Shown in pieces: positions 25,500 through 34,535 of a stretch of DNA of 64,000 nt. A program made the position numbers and the translations under genes. The notes under the pieces are model-generated. The model worked only from the letters and a program-made list of their open reading frames with translations. It was not told the DNA's origin and searched no databases. The stretch lies in the NCBI GenBank assembly GCA_963812255.1, contig CAWEUM010000001.1:155211-219210 (forward strand). The letters are read 5' to 3'. The DNA comes from DATJGR01 sp963812255 (GTDB lineage Bacteria > Pseudomonadota > Gammaproteobacteria > Pseudomonadales > Azotimanducaceae). The first letter of the stretch is position 1; each line of letters opens with the position of its first letter.

Positions 25500-26129
25500 T
25501 TATGTAGGCCTGACTTCAAGCACCTCACCTGTTGCGTGATTCGGCTCCACCGCGTACCACTCCTGCAATTCGACCACAAAGCGTTCGCGGCACAGATCAG
25601 CGAGTTCGTAAAACGTCGGTCGCCCAGGATCCGCGATGATGACGCGCGCGACACCCGCCTTCATCGCGCGCTGAATCAGGTTATAGAGCGGCTTGACCAG
25701 GCTGTCCCAGAAGCAGATGTCGGAACCGATTACCACGCGTTCCTCGGCGAGGCGACGCACCGTGAGATCTTCAAAGCGGCTCTGCAGCGAGCGGACTTTC
25801 ACATCGTTGATTGCACCGAGCACTTCGAGAAACGGGAACACGTCCTTGTCGATGTCGACGCCAGTGACGCGGGCGTTCATTTTCTTCGCGCAGAAGACAC
25901 TCGCCGGTCCCCATCCACAACCGATTTCCATCACGCGGCTGCCGCGGCGAAATGGGCGATGCAGCAGGTAGTCCATCAGGATGAAGCTCGATTGCCACGC
26001 CTTGTGACCATGAACGGACGGTTCGTAAAGCTTTTTCAGACTTCTCACCAGACGGTGCTGTGACTGCAGCAGATAGACGCCGTATGCCTGTTGGATGTGT
26101 GGCTCGGGCAGTCGCTCCAGTTTCGGCAT
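25500..26129 (-). CDS. Class I SAM-dependent methyltransferase
   Basis: 209 aa. Motif I is VMEIGCGWGPASVFCAK with the acidic strand-2 VTGVDID; VIIADPGRPTFYELADLC follows near the C-terminus. These fit the small Nnt1/METTL21-like protein methyltransferase group, but the substrate is unknown. The frame stays open to 26369; MPKLERLPEPHIQQAYG at 26129 is the likely start because similarity begins there, though its ribosome site is weak. It is convergent to the envelope cluster and divergent from suf. Confidence 0.75.
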   Translation of the reverse strand: MPKLERLPEPHIQQAYGVYLLQSQHRLVRSLKKLYEPSVHGHKAWQSSFILMDYLLHRPFRRGSRVMEIGCGWGPASVFCAKKMNARVTGVDIDKDVFPFLEVLGAINDVKVRSLQSRFEDLTVRRLAEERVVIGSDICFWDSLVKPLYNLIQRAMKAGVARVIIADPGRPTFYELADLCRERFVVELQEWYAVEPNHATGEVLEVRPT

Positions 26130-26256
26130 CGCGGTTTCGAAGACCTTGAAGAAAAAAAGACGCGCGATGGTACCGACTCGTCCATCACCCAGCAAATCGA
26201 GGCAGCAAAAGCAGTTGTTCAGACCCGCTCTGGCACTCCCGATCGGAATCGAGCGA

Positions 26257-26281
26257 ATACCCGACTGAATTAGTCTGGTAT
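26257..26281 (+). promoter_or_regulatory. IscR type-1-like binding site upstream of sufB
   Basis: This 25-bp site fits the IscR type 1 consensus (ATASYYGACTRWWWYAGTCRRSTAT) at all but one position: ATACCCGACT at 26257-26266, GAAT, then TAGTCTGGTAT at 26271-26281. It lies 60 bp before the sufB ATG and just upstream of a TAAAAT -10-like box (26300-26305), so a bound [2Fe-2S]-IscR would cover the -35 region. No iscR gene is in the window. The match is seen; regulation is inferred. Confidence 0.7.
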
Positions 26282-26299
26282 TACGCCTCACGCGAACGC

Positions 26300-26305
26300 T
26301 AAAAT
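26300..26305 (+). promoter_or_regulatory. Candidate -10 box of the suf operon
   Basis: TAAAAT lies 36 bp before the sufB ATG and directly downstream of the IscR-like site. The -35 region, 17-18 bp upstream, falls inside that site and is a poor hexamer, as is common at regulated promoters. Confidence 0.4.
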
Positions 26306-26340
26306 GGCTGTTCCCGCAACGATTCCGGCAACTTTGGCCC

Positions 26341-27789
26341 ATGAACGAATCCAGCACCACGATCGACAACCTGGTCCGAGGCGACTACAAGGCGGGTTTC
26401 ATCACGGACATCGAGTCCGACACGCTGCCGCCCGGCTTGACAGAAGACGTGGTGCGATTCATCTCGGCGCGCAAAGGCGAGCCCGATTGGCTGCTCGAAT
26501 GGCGCCTCGACGCCTACCGACACTGGCGCACCGCGCCGACACCGAAATGGGCACATCTCCAGTTTCCGCCGATCGACTTCGAATCGATCTCTTACTTCTC
26601 GGCGCCGAAGCAGCAGAAGGACCGGCCGCAATCGCTCGATGAAGTCGACCCGGAATTGTTGCGCACCTATGAAAAGCTCGGCATTCCGCTGCACGAACAG
26701 GAAATGCTCGCCGGTGTGGCCGTTGATGCCGTGTTCGATAGTGTCTCGATCGGCACCACGTTCAAGGCCAAGCTCGCCGAAGCCGGCGTGATCTTCTGCT
26801 CGATCTCCGAAGCCGTGCAGGACCACCCCGAACTCGTTCGCAAATATCTCGGCAGCGTCGTACCGGTTCGCGACAATTTCTACGCAACGTTGAACTCCGC
26901 GACGTTCAGCGACGGCTCGTTCGTTTACATCCCCAAGGGCGTGCGCTGCCCGATGGAGCTCTCGACGTATTTTCGGATCAACGCGCAGAACACCGGCCAG
27001 TTCGAACGCACGTTGATCATTGCGGATGCCGGTTCCTACGTGAGCTATCTCGAGGGCTGCACCGCGCCACAACGCGACGAAAACCAACTGCACGCAGCGG
27101 TCGTCGAGTTGATCGCAATGGACGATGCACAAATCAAATATTCAACAGTGCAGAACTGGTATCCGGGCGATGCGAACGGCCGCGGCGGCATCTACAACTT
27201 CGTCACGAAGCGCGGCGCGTGCCTCGGCAAGCGTTCGAAGATATCGTGGACCCAGGTCGAAACGGGATCGGCGATCACCTGGAAATATCCCAGCGTGGTG
27301 CTGCGCGGAGACGACAGCATCGGCGAGTTCCATTCGGTGGCGCTGACCAACAATTTCCAACAAGCGGATACCGGCACGAAGATGATTCACCTTGGCCGGA
27401 ACACGCGCAGCACCATCCTGTCGAAAGGCATCAGCGCCGGACGCAGCCAGAATGCCTATCGCGGTCTCGTGCGCATCTCGCCGACGGCTGACGGTGCACG
27501 CAACTACACGCAATGCGACTCGCTGTTGATAGGAGATCGCTGCGGCGCGCACACGTTTCCGTACATCGAATCGAGCCATCCCAATGCCATCGTCGAACAT
27601 GAAGCGACGACTTCGAAGGTCAGCGACGATCAACTGTTCCTATGTCAGCAACGAGGCATCGATCCGGAACACGCGGTCAGCATGATCGTCAACGGCTTCT
27701 GTAAGGAGGTGTTCCGCGAGCTGCCGATGGAGTTCGCCGTCGAAGCCGGCAAGCTGCTCGAAGTCAGCCTCGAAGGCGCCGTTGGATGA
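26341..27789 (+). CDS. sufB: Fe-S cluster assembly protein SufB
   Basis: 482 aa, full length. The SufB beta-helix motifs are present: FSDGSFVYIPKGVRCPMELSTYFRINA, YVSYLEGCTAP, AVVELIAMDDAQIKYSTVQNWYPGD, and the C-terminal MIVNGFCKEVFRELPMEFAVEA. SufB pairs with SufD and SufC as the SufBC2D scaffold on which sulfur from SufSE and iron are assembled. It is the first gene of an uninterrupted suf operon; its stop overlaps sufC (ATGA-type overlap at 27786). No sufA or regulator precedes it. Confidence 0.96.
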   Translation: MNESSTTIDNLVRGDYKAGFITDIESDTLPPGLTEDVVRFISARKGEPDWLLEWRLDAYRHWRTAPTPKWAHLQFPPIDFESISYFSAPKQQKDRPQSLDEVDPELLRTYEKLGIPLHEQEMLAGVAVDAVFDSVSIGTTFKAKLAEAGVIFCSISEAVQDHPELVRKYLGSVVPVRDNFYATLNSATFSDGSFVYIPKGVRCPMELSTYFRINAQNTGQFERTLIIADAGSYVSYLEGCTAPQRDENQLHAAVVELIAMDDAQIKYSTVQNWYPGDANGRGGIYNFVTKRGACLGKRSKISWTQVETGSAITWKYPSVVLRGDDSIGEFHSVALTNNFQQADTGTKMIHLGRNTRSTILSKGISAGRSQNAYRGLVRISPTADGARNYTQCDSLLIGDRCGAHTFPYIESSHPNAIVEHEATTSKVSDDQLFLCQQRGIDPEHAVSMIVNGFCKEVFRELPMEFAVEAGKLLEVSLEGAVG

Positions 27790-28550
27790 GCGAAACCGAA
27801 GTGCTGCTGGACGCGAAGAACCTGCACGTTTCGGTTGCCGGCAAACCGATTCTGAAAGGCTTGACCCTCAGCATCGCGGCCGGCGAAGTTGCAGCCATCA
27901 TGGGTCCGAACGGTTCCGGCAAGAGCACGCTCGCCAACGTCATCGCCGGACGCCCCGATCATGTGGTCACCGACGGGGAGTTGCGCTATCGCGGCAAATC
28001 GTTGATGGAGCTCGATCCGGAAGTGCGCGCCAGAGCCGGCGTCTTTCTTGCGTTCCAGTATCCGGTCGAGATTCCCGGCGTTTCAAACATGGAATTTCTG
28101 AAGGCGGCGCTCGATGCGCAACGGGCCTCACGCGAGGAAGCGCCGTTATCTGCCGTAGAGTTCATGAAGACGGTGCGCGAGGTCGCGGCATCGCTCGACC
28201 TCAACCCGGAGTTTCTGAAGCGCGGTGTCAACGAGGGATTTTCGGGCGGTGAAAAGAAACGCAACGAAATCCTGCAACTGCTGATGTTGCAGCCGAAGCT
28301 TGCAATCCTCGACGAGACCGATTCCGGCCTCGACATCGATGCGCTGCAAACCGTTGCCGCAGGCGTCAATGGCTTTCGCAGCGCAGACAACGGGATCCTG
28401 CTCGTGACGCATTATCAACGCCTGCTCGACTACATCAAACCCGACACCGTCCACGTGCTGGCGGACGGGCGCATCGTCAAGAGCGGTGATCACAGTCTCG
28501 CGCTGTTGCTGGAAGAGAACGGCTACGGCTGGATCACCGACGCGGCGTGA
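27786..28550 (+). CDS. sufC: SufC, ABC-type ATPase of the Fe-S assembly complex
   Basis: 254 aa. Walker A GPNGSGKST, signature GFSGGEKKRNEILQLL, Walker B LAILDETDSGLD and the switch His in LLVTHYQRLLDYI. SufC hydrolyses ATP to drive conformational change in SufB-SufD; it is cytoplasmic and not a transporter component. It overlaps sufB and sufD by 4 bp each, consistent with coupled translation of the complex. Confidence 0.96.
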   Translation: MSETEVLLDAKNLHVSVAGKPILKGLTLSIAAGEVAAIMGPNGSGKSTLANVIAGRPDHVVTDGELRYRGKSLMELDPEVRARAGVFLAFQYPVEIPGVSNMEFLKAALDAQRASREEAPLSAVEFMKTVREVAASLDLNPEFLKRGVNEGFSGGEKKRNEILQLLMLQPKLAILDETDSGLDIDALQTVAAGVNGFRSADNGILLVTHYQRLLDYIKPDTVHVLADGRIVKSGDHSLALLLEENGYGWITDAA

Positions 28551-29806
28551 GTGCCATGCAGGACGTCCAATCCTTCATCGATGCGGCGCGTACGTACGCG
28601 AGGCAACTCGACGCGCGCACACCGCAGCTTGCCGACGAGCGCAAACGCAGCGTCACCGAACTGGTTCGCAACGGTGTTCCAAGCGGCAAGCTGGAGACGT
28701 GGAAGTACACCTCGATTCAGCCATTCTTCGCGCCACCGTTTGCCGGCGACGCAACCCGAGCCGAAGCGCCAACAACCCAACAGAGCCGCCTGGACGATGG
28801 GTTCCTGACCTTCGCTGGCGCGCAGCCGATCGCAATACAAGGCGCGTATGCGAACGTGGCGGCCATCGCGCGCGTCGCCGGCCTACACCTATCGACAATT
28901 TCCGACGAACCGTCACGGCATTCGGGGCTCAACGCAGAGATCGATCTCGAGCGGTATCCGCTGGCTCACCTGAATACCGCTCTGCTGGAAGACGCACTCG
29001 TGATCGAGGTCGATGCCGGTGTCGATGCCGGCACGCTCGATCTGCGGTTCGCCTCGGGTACGGCCAACGCAAACGTCTCTCGCGTGTGTATCGAACTCGG
29101 CGCCGGCAGCCGGTTGCGGCTCGTCGAGCAGCGTCGCGAAGATCAGCCGACGAACTCGGTGCTGGATATCCGGATATCGAGACAGGCCAAGCTGGAACAC
29201 ATTCGGGTGCTGCCGCCCACGTCGCCACCCAGTTGGTATCTGGTATCGGTACACGTGGACGCGCAAGCCACGTATACGCTGACCGGCCACGCAATGGGCG
29301 GCAAGCCGCGGCGCAGCGACATTCACGTCAGATTGCAAGACCGAGAGGCTGCGGCCCACATCGATCTCGCATGTGCGACGCGCGGACGCGACAAACTCGA
29401 TCATCAGGTGGTGGTCGAGCACATCGGCGTGGATACCGTGAGCAGACAGATCGTTCACGGTATCGCGGCAGATTCGAGCGAGCTCACATTCAACGGTCGA
29501 ATTCACATTCATCCCGGCGCGCAGCGCAGCGACGCGCGTCTGACCAACAAGAATCTGCTGCTCGATCGCAATGCGCGCATCAATACCAAGCCCGAACTCG
29601 AGATCTACGCCAACGATGTAAAGTGCAGCCACGGAGCCACTGTCGGGCAAATCGATCCAGTCCAGGTGTTCTACCTGCGTACCCGCGGTATCGACGAAAT
29701 CACTGCCCGCGCGATGTTGACCCACGCATTTCTCGCCAGCCGCCTAACACCCTGGATGGCCGAGGCAGATGTGCTGCGGATCTACCAGGGACTGTTCGCG
29801 TCATGA
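28547..29806 (+). CDS. sufD: Fe-S cluster assembly protein SufD
   Basis: 419 aa. It starts with a helical N-terminus containing the W-K-Y-T motif (ETWKYTSI) and continues into a beta-helix like SufB, with SSELTFNGRIHIHPGAQRSDARLTNKNLLL and KCSHGATVGQID, both diagnostic. The GTG at 28547 overlaps the sufC stop (GTGA); ATG 28556 would shorten it by three residues. SufD is needed for iron acquisition in the SufBC2D scaffold. Confidence 0.95.
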   Translation: MSAMQDVQSFIDAARTYARQLDARTPQLADERKRSVTELVRNGVPSGKLETWKYTSIQPFFAPPFAGDATRAEAPTTQQSRLDDGFLTFAGAQPIAIQGAYANVAAIARVAGLHLSTISDEPSRHSGLNAEIDLERYPLAHLNTALLEDALVIEVDAGVDAGTLDLRFASGTANANVSRVCIELGAGSRLRLVEQRREDQPTNSVLDIRISRQAKLEHIRVLPPTSPPSWYLVSVHVDAQATYTLTGHAMGGKPRRSDIHVRLQDREAAAHIDLACATRGRDKLDHQVVVEHIGVDTVSRQIVHGIAADSSELTFNGRIHIHPGAQRSDARLTNKNLLLDRNARINTKPELEIYANDVKCSHGATVGQIDPVQVFYLRTRGIDEITARAMLTHAFLASRLTPWMAEADVLRIYQGLFAS

Positions 29807-31038
29807 AGAGCATCACCAACATCGCTGCGTTGCGCCAAGACTTTCCGCTGATTGCACGGGCGTCCACGAATGTGTCCGGCGCGTCGCCCCTCACCTATCT
29901 CGACAGTGCTGCGACCACACAAAAGCCCCAACCGGTGCTCGACGCGATTCGTGATTACTATTTGTACGACAACGCCAACGTGCACCGCGCCGCGCACACC
30001 TTGGCGGATCGCGCGACGACCGCGTTCGAGGACGCGCGGCAAAAAGCCCAGCAATTCGTCGGCGCGCGCAGCGCGCACGAGATCATCTGGACGCGTGGTA
30101 CCACCGAATCGATCAATCTCGTCGCGCAGAGTTATGCAACGTCGAAACTGACGCCTGGCGATCAAATCCTGATCTCCGTGATGGAACACCATTCCAACAT
30201 CGTGCCGTGGCAATTCGCTGCCGAGCGATGCGGCGCGACACTCGAGGCGATCGACATCGACGAACGCGGCGAACTCGATCAGGACGACTTCGCGCGCAAG
30301 CTGTCGGAGCGCACCAAGATCGTTGCGATCGGCCACGTATCCAACGCGCTGGGCACCATCAACCCGATCAAGCAGATGATTGCTGCCGCGCATGCGTTCG
30401 GCGCGATCGTCGTGATCGACGGCGCCCAGGCCGCCGCACATCTTCCGATCGACGTGATCGATCTCGACTGCGACTTCTATGCGCTGTCCGGCCACAAGAT
30501 GTTCGGCCCGACCGGCATTGGTGTGCTGTACGGCAAGGAGCGGCTGCTCGACGCCATGCCGCCATGGCAGGGCGGCGGCGAAATGATCGAGACAGTGACC
30601 ATCGAACGCTCTACGTTCAACCGATTGCCGTACAAGTTCGAAGCCGGTACGCCCGACATCGCGGGCGCCGTTGGCCTCGGCGCAGCAATCGACTATCTGC
30701 GCGCCATCGACGCCGACGCGCTGTGCGCGTACGAATCGAAGCTCGATAGCTACGTGCGTGCCCGGCTTGGCCAGCTCGAAGGCGTGAAGATCGTCGGCAA
30801 CGCGCGGAACCACATCGGCGTCACATCGTTTCTCGTCGATGGCAGTCATCCGAACGACGTCGGCACGTTACTCGATCAACAATCGATCGCGGTGCGTTCC
30901 GGCCATCATTGTGCGATGCCTTTGATGCGGCGCCTCGGCGTGCCGGGCACCGTGCGCGCATCCTTCTGTCTGTATAATTCCGAGCGTGATGCAGACCGAC
31001 TGGTCGCCGGAATCGACAAGGTACGTGAGTTTCTGTAA
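29803..31038 (+). CDS. sufS: Cysteine desulfurase SufS
   Basis: 411 aa. Group II desulfurase: PLP Lys232 in LSGHKMFGPTGIGVLYGK and active-site Cys370 in RSGHHCAMPLM, on the short loop typical of SufS rather than IscS. EHHSNIVPWQ and DGAQAAAH are PLP-contacting motifs. It removes sulfur from L-cysteine as a persulfide for transfer to SufE. ATG 29803 overlaps the sufD stop (ATGA). Confidence 0.95.
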   Translation: MKSITNIAALRQDFPLIARASTNVSGASPLTYLDSAATTQKPQPVLDAIRDYYLYDNANVHRAAHTLADRATTAFEDARQKAQQFVGARSAHEIIWTRGTTESINLVAQSYATSKLTPGDQILISVMEHHSNIVPWQFAAERCGATLEAIDIDERGELDQDDFARKLSERTKIVAIGHVSNALGTINPIKQMIAAAHAFGAIVVIDGAQAAAHLPIDVIDLDCDFYALSGHKMFGPTGIGVLYGKERLLDAMPPWQGGGEMIETVTIERSTFNRLPYKFEAGTPDIAGAVGLGAAIDYLRAIDADALCAYESKLDSYVRARLGQLEGVKIVGNARNHIGVTSFLVDGSHPNDVGTLLDQQSIAVRSGHHCAMPLMRRLGVPGTVRASFCLYNSERDADRLVAGIDKVREFL

Positions 31039-31080
31039 CAGATTTTGTAGTAGTCGGCTCATGCCGCTGGAGACCGAGCG

Positions 31081-31452
31081 ATGACTATCCAGACATATGA
31101 TCCAAAGACATCCACCGTCACGATGACTCCGGCTGCGGTTGCGCACCTTCGCCGCCAGCTGACCGCGACCGGACGTGACGCGCTGCGATTGGCGGTGGCC
31201 GAGAGCGGATGCTCCGGATACATGTATGAACTCAGCTATACGGATGCCGCCGCGGACACCGACCTCATCTGCGAAGTTGCACCCGGCGTGCGTATCTTCG
31301 TTGCCTCCGCGATCGTGCCGCTGATTCAAGGTACGGAAATCGACTACGTACGCGAAGGCATCAACGCGGCGCTGAAATTCAACAACCCCAATGCCGAAGC
31401 GCAGTGCGGTTGCGGCGAAAGCTTCTCAGTCGCCAAGGCGGCCACGGTCTGA
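31081..31452 (+). CDS. A-type Fe-S carrier (SufA/IscA/ErpA family)
   Basis: 123 aa. The three cluster ligands are Cys44 (AESGCSGYMYEL) and Cys109/Cys111 in CGCGESF, as in all A-type carriers. It accepts clusters from SufBC2D and hands them to apoproteins. It lies 42 bp after sufS and overlaps the next gene by one base. Which of SufA, IscA or ErpA it equals cannot be decided by eye; position argues for a SufA role. Confidence 0.9.
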   Translation: MTIQTYDPKTSTVTMTPAAVAHLRRQLTATGRDALRLAVAESGCSGYMYELSYTDAAADTDLICEVAPGVRIFVASAIVPLIQGTEIDYVREGINAALKFNNPNAEAQCGCGESFSVAKAATV

Positions 31453-31985
31453 TGGAACGCCGCCTCGTCGTCGTCAAGCGCGACTGCCCCGCGCGATTGG
31501 TCCCAACGGGCACGCCGGTGATGGTGCCCGGGGGGACGTTCGTCACCCTAACGCAAACACTGGGAGGCACCTACACGATCGTCTACAACGGCAACATGGC
31601 GCGCATCGACGGCGCTGACGCCGATGCGCTCGGCTTCGAAACCGAACGCCAAAGCTATGAACCCAATGCCGATGGCAGTATCAATCAGGATCAAGTCCAC
31701 GAGACACTGAAAACGATCTACGACCCGGAAATTGCGGTGAACATCGTCGATCTCGGTCTGGTCTACGACTGTCGAATCGATTCCGACGATCCGCATCGGG
31801 TGAACATCAAGATGACGCTCACGGCACCGGGCTGCGGCATGGGGCCGGTGCTCGTAGATGAGATCAAATCGCGCCTTCGGCGGTTGCCGAATGTCAGCGA
31901 CGTCGATGTCGATCTGGTGTTCGATCCGCCGTGGAACCGCGACATGATGACGGAGGAGGCGCAGCTCGAACTCGGGCTGTTCTGA
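31452..31985 (+). CDS. sufT: SufT, MIP18/DUF59-family Fe-S maturation factor
   Basis: 177 aa. A SufT-specific N-terminal region (LVVVKRDCPARLVPTGTPVMVPGG) is followed by a DUF59 domain: VHETLKTIYDPEIAVNIVDLGLVYD and LTAPGCGMGPVLVDEIKSRL. SufT proteins assist maturation or cluster stability under high demand for Fe-S proteins. ATG 31452 is the coupled start (one-base overlap with the preceding TGA); the longer frame to 31404 runs inside the A-type carrier gene. Confidence 0.9.
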   Translation: MERRLVVVKRDCPARLVPTGTPVMVPGGTFVTLTQTLGGTYTIVYNGNMARIDGADADALGFETERQSYEPNADGSINQDQVHETLKTIYDPEIAVNIVDLGLVYDCRIDSDDPHRVNIKMTLTAPGCGMGPVLVDEIKSRLRRLPNVSDVDVDLVFDPPWNRDMMTEEAQLELGLF

Positions 31986-32446
31986 TGACCGACACCGGGG
32001 CGAAAGCAGGATCCGCTACGACCACTGACGAGATTCGTGACAGCTTTGCGTTCTTCGATGACTGGGAGGACCGGTACCGATTCATCATCGATCTCGGGCG
32101 CGAACTGCCGCCGATGCCCGACGCGCTCAAAATCGAAGCCAACATCGTGCACGGTTGTCAGAGCCAGGTCTGGATCGATCACCGTCTGAGCGACGGACGG
32201 TTGTACTTCACGCTCGACAGCGACGCGCTGATCGTCCGTGGGCTGATCGCGATCGTATTGGCCGCATTCGACGGACGCTCACCCGCGCAGATTCTCGGCT
32301 ACGACATCGACGGCCTGTTCAAGGAACTTGATCTGCTGCGCCATCTGAGCCCGACGCGCGGCAATGGGCTGGCTGCTCTGGTCGGGCGCGTGCGCGATAT
32401 CGCATCGCGCGCGTCCGCCACGCCGAGGCGCGACGCGGACGCCTAG
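31985..32446 (+). CDS. sufE: SufE, sulfur acceptor for SufS
   Basis: 153 aa. Persulfide Cys58 in IVHGCQSQVWID, with FAFFDDWEDRYRFIIDLGRELPPMP ahead of it, is the SufE fold. It takes the persulfide from SufS Cys370 and delivers it to SufB. ATG 31985 overlaps the sufT stop by one base. The last 20 residues are an Arg/Ala-rich tail. Last gene of the operon. Confidence 0.93.
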   Translation: MTDTGAKAGSATTTDEIRDSFAFFDDWEDRYRFIIDLGRELPPMPDALKIEANIVHGCQSQVWIDHRLSDGRLYFTLDSDALIVRGLIAIVLAAFDGRSPAQILGYDIDGLFKELDLLRHLSPTRGNGLAALVGRVRDIASRASATPRRDADA

Positions 32447-32456
32447 AGCACATCGA

Positions 32457-32726
32457 TCATTGCGGACGATAGAGCGCGCAGATCCTGTTGCCGTCGGGAT
32501 CGCCCAAGTACGCGAGATATATTTCGCCCGCCGCTTTCTCACGGTATCCGGGCGGGTCTTCGCATGTCTTACCGCCATTGGCGACGCCCGCGGCTTGGAA
32601 GGCATCACCCAGTTCAGCCGAGTCCACTGCGAAGCCGATCGTACCCAGCACCGCGTCGTAGAACCTTTTAGACTTTTCGAGATCGTCCACCCCGAGCACG
32701 ACGTGACTGAGCATGAACTTCTCCAT
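32457..32726 (-). CDS. VOC-family (glyoxalase fold) protein, internally shortened
   Basis: 89 aa, against about 125 for the family. It begins MLSHVVLGVDDLEKSKRFYDAVLG, the usual first strand-helix, then jumps directly to TIGFAVDSAELGDAFQAAGVANGG and ends YLAYLGDPDGNRICALYRP. The expected middle strands, of about 30-35 residues, are missing without loss of frame. Metal ligands or substrate pocket residues in that stretch are therefore absent. The start ATG 32726 follows AAGG; ATG 32714 is also possible. It may be non-functional or a reduced variant. Confidence 0.65.
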   Translation of the reverse strand: MEKFMLSHVVLGVDDLEKSKRFYDAVLGTIGFAVDSAELGDAFQAAGVANGGKTCEDPPGYREKAAGEIYLAYLGDPDGNRICALYRPQ

Positions 32727-32878
32727 TGGAGCCTTGAACACACTGAGACAGGGATTCGGAACGTATTTCTGCGTTGCCGAACGTATCGGGTTTCGGTGCC
32801 GGAGCGCGAGACGACGGGGCGCGCGAATGCAGTCTGATCGGCAAGACGAAGTACACTGGTCGCGTCATTGGAGAGATC

Positions 32879-33568
32879 ATGTCAAAGACCATCGTCGTCG
32901 TCGGGTTCGGTCCGGGAGTCTCGACAGCCGTCGCTGAGAAGTTCGGCGCGGAGGGCTTCTCCGTCGCGCTCGTCGCCCGAAACGAGGAACGCCTCGAGGC
33001 GGGCATCCGCGCCCTGAAAGCAAAAGGGATCGCTGCAGCCGCATTCCCAGCCGACGCGGCCCGCCCCGCCGCCGTTCGCGAAGCCATCAAGAAGGCACGC
33101 GCCGAGTTCGGCTCCATCACGATCGTTCATTGGAATGCCTTTGGTGGCGGCGAAGCGGGAGATCTCGCAACTGCCGACCCGGTTGAGGTGCGGGGCGTTT
33201 TCGATGTCGCTATCGTTGGGCTTCTCGCCGCCGTCCAGGAAGCGCTCCCCGATCTGAAGAGCACGAAAGAAGGAGCTGTTCTCGTCACGAACGGTGCGTT
33301 CGGCGAACTGAGCCCGCAAACGGACGCGCTCGCCACCAACCTGAAGTTCATGGGGCTCGCGCTCGCCAACGCGGCGAAGCACAAGCTCGTCGGATTGCTG
33401 GCGCAGCGGCTGAAGGGCGACGGCGTTTATGTCGGCGAGGTCATGATCGCTGGCGCCATCAAAGGCACGCCATCGGATTACGGCAACGCCATCGAGGGCT
33501 CGACCGTCGCGAACGCGTTCTGGGAACTCTACCGAGAGCGCGGGGAGATCCGTGCACGGATCGGCTGA
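32879..33568 (+). CDS. SDR-type oxidoreductase, atypical
   Basis: 229 aa. Rossmann opening IVVVGFGPGVSTAVAEKF, an unusual glycine motif, then ALVARNEERLEAGI. NNAG is replaced by HWNAFGG and the catalytic Y-x3-K is not visible in the expected place, so it may bind NAD(P) without standard SDR chemistry. ATG 32879 follows GGAGAG at 32870-32875. It is 33 bp ahead of the GNAT gene; the pair may be co-transcribed. Substrate unknown. Confidence 0.75.
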   Translation: MSKTIVVVGFGPGVSTAVAEKFGAEGFSVALVARNEERLEAGIRALKAKGIAAAAFPADAARPAAVREAIKKARAEFGSITIVHWNAFGGGEAGDLATADPVEVRGVFDVAIVGLLAAVQEALPDLKSTKEGAVLVTNGAFGELSPQTDALATNLKFMGLALANAAKHKLVGLLAQRLKGDGVYVGEVMIAGAIKGTPSDYGNAIEGSTVANAFWELYRERGEIRARIG

Positions 33569-33601
33569 TTCGACGCCGGACGAGATGCTCGGAGAACCAA
33601 C

Positions 33602-34225
33602 ATGAAAACGAACCTGCCTACGATAGATCCGACAATCGTCGTTGTCCCCGCGAACAAAGTGTCCTGGGACGACCTGAAGCTGGTAGTTGGCAGCGCCAGG
33701 TGCCACGCGGCCCAGTGCTATTGTCAGCGGTTCAAGATCCCGAACTCCGAGTGGCGCTGGGTAGCCGACGAGGAGCGTGCCGAGCGGCTACGCGAACAGA
33801 CGCGCTGCGGAAATCCCAGAGCGCGCGCAACGACCGGACTCCTGGCGTACATCGGCGGCCAACCTGTCGGATGGTGCTCGGTGGAGCCGAGGAGCGCCTA
33901 CGTCAATCTAATCAAGACGCGGATGCCGTGGGCGGGACGGAACGAGGACAGAGGCGACGAGCGAGTCTGGGCGGTCGGCTGTTTCGTCACGCGCACCGGC
34001 TATCGACTGCGCGGCGTCAGCTATGCGTTGGCGCATGCTGCGGTCGATTTCGCGCGCAAGCAGGGTGCTGGCGCGCTCGAGGGCTACGGAATGATCACGG
34101 AACCCGGGAAGGTGATCACGTGGGGTGAGTTGCACGTGGGCAGCGTGCGCGTTTTCGCTGCAGCCGGGTTCGAAGAAGTCAGCCGACCCTCGAAACGACG
34201 CGTCGTGATGCGGATCGAGTTGTAG
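33602..34225 (+). CDS. GNAT-family N-acetyltransferase with Cys-rich N-terminus
   Basis: 207 aa. The GNAT core is seen in VWAVGCFVTRTGYRLRGVSYALAHAAVDFARKQGAGALEGY (acetyl-CoA loop R-x-x-G-V/S) and the C-terminal AAAGFEEV. The N-terminal CHAAQCYCQRFK cluster is typical of a subgroup of uncharacterised GNATs and could bind a metal. It would transfer an acetyl group to an amine of unknown identity. Confidence 0.75.
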   Translation: MKTNLPTIDPTIVVVPANKVSWDDLKLVVGSARCHAAQCYCQRFKIPNSEWRWVADEERAERLREQTRCGNPRARATTGLLAYIGGQPVGWCSVEPRSAYVNLIKTRMPWAGRNEDRGDERVWAVGCFVTRTGYRLRGVSYALAHAAVDFARKQGAGALEGYGMITEPGKVITWGELHVGSVRVFAAAGFEEVSRPSKRRVVMRIEL

Positions 34226-34305
34226 AGCGACAACAATCGGTCCGCCGCGCGACGGCGATGGCGAATTCGCGTGATCCGATCGCGCGACGTTCTCGGACCG
34301 AAGCC

Positions 34306-34413
34306 TCAGTTGCCGAGGCCCGATTTCACCGCCTCTTCGATCTTACTGAGGTTGAATGAACTGGGCGCCTGGCTCGGTGGATAGTCCTTCATCGACTGAA
34401 GGAACCGCCCTGC
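34306..34413 (-). pseudogene. Arylsulfatase C-terminal remnant
   Basis: About 35 codons ending in a stop encode GRFLQSMKDYPPSQAPSSFNL plus a short tail. This matches by eye the conserved arylsulfatase C-terminus (FLxTFKxFPPSQxPxSFxL). Nothing of the sulfatase catalytic domain (CxPxR) is present upstream on the minus strand, so this is a decayed tail. It neighbours a DUF3604 gene, a family I recall as a frequent sulfatase neighbour. The homology is by recollection. Confidence 0.5.
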
Positions 34414-34535
34414 GAGCGACTGGATCGGATTGTCAGCGGGATTGAAACCGCATCGCCGCTTCGTTTTCGGATACGTGGGATTTGGCAACGAATCTGGCAG
34501 AATGTTGCTTCCCCCGCGGCTGAGGAGAGTTAGCG

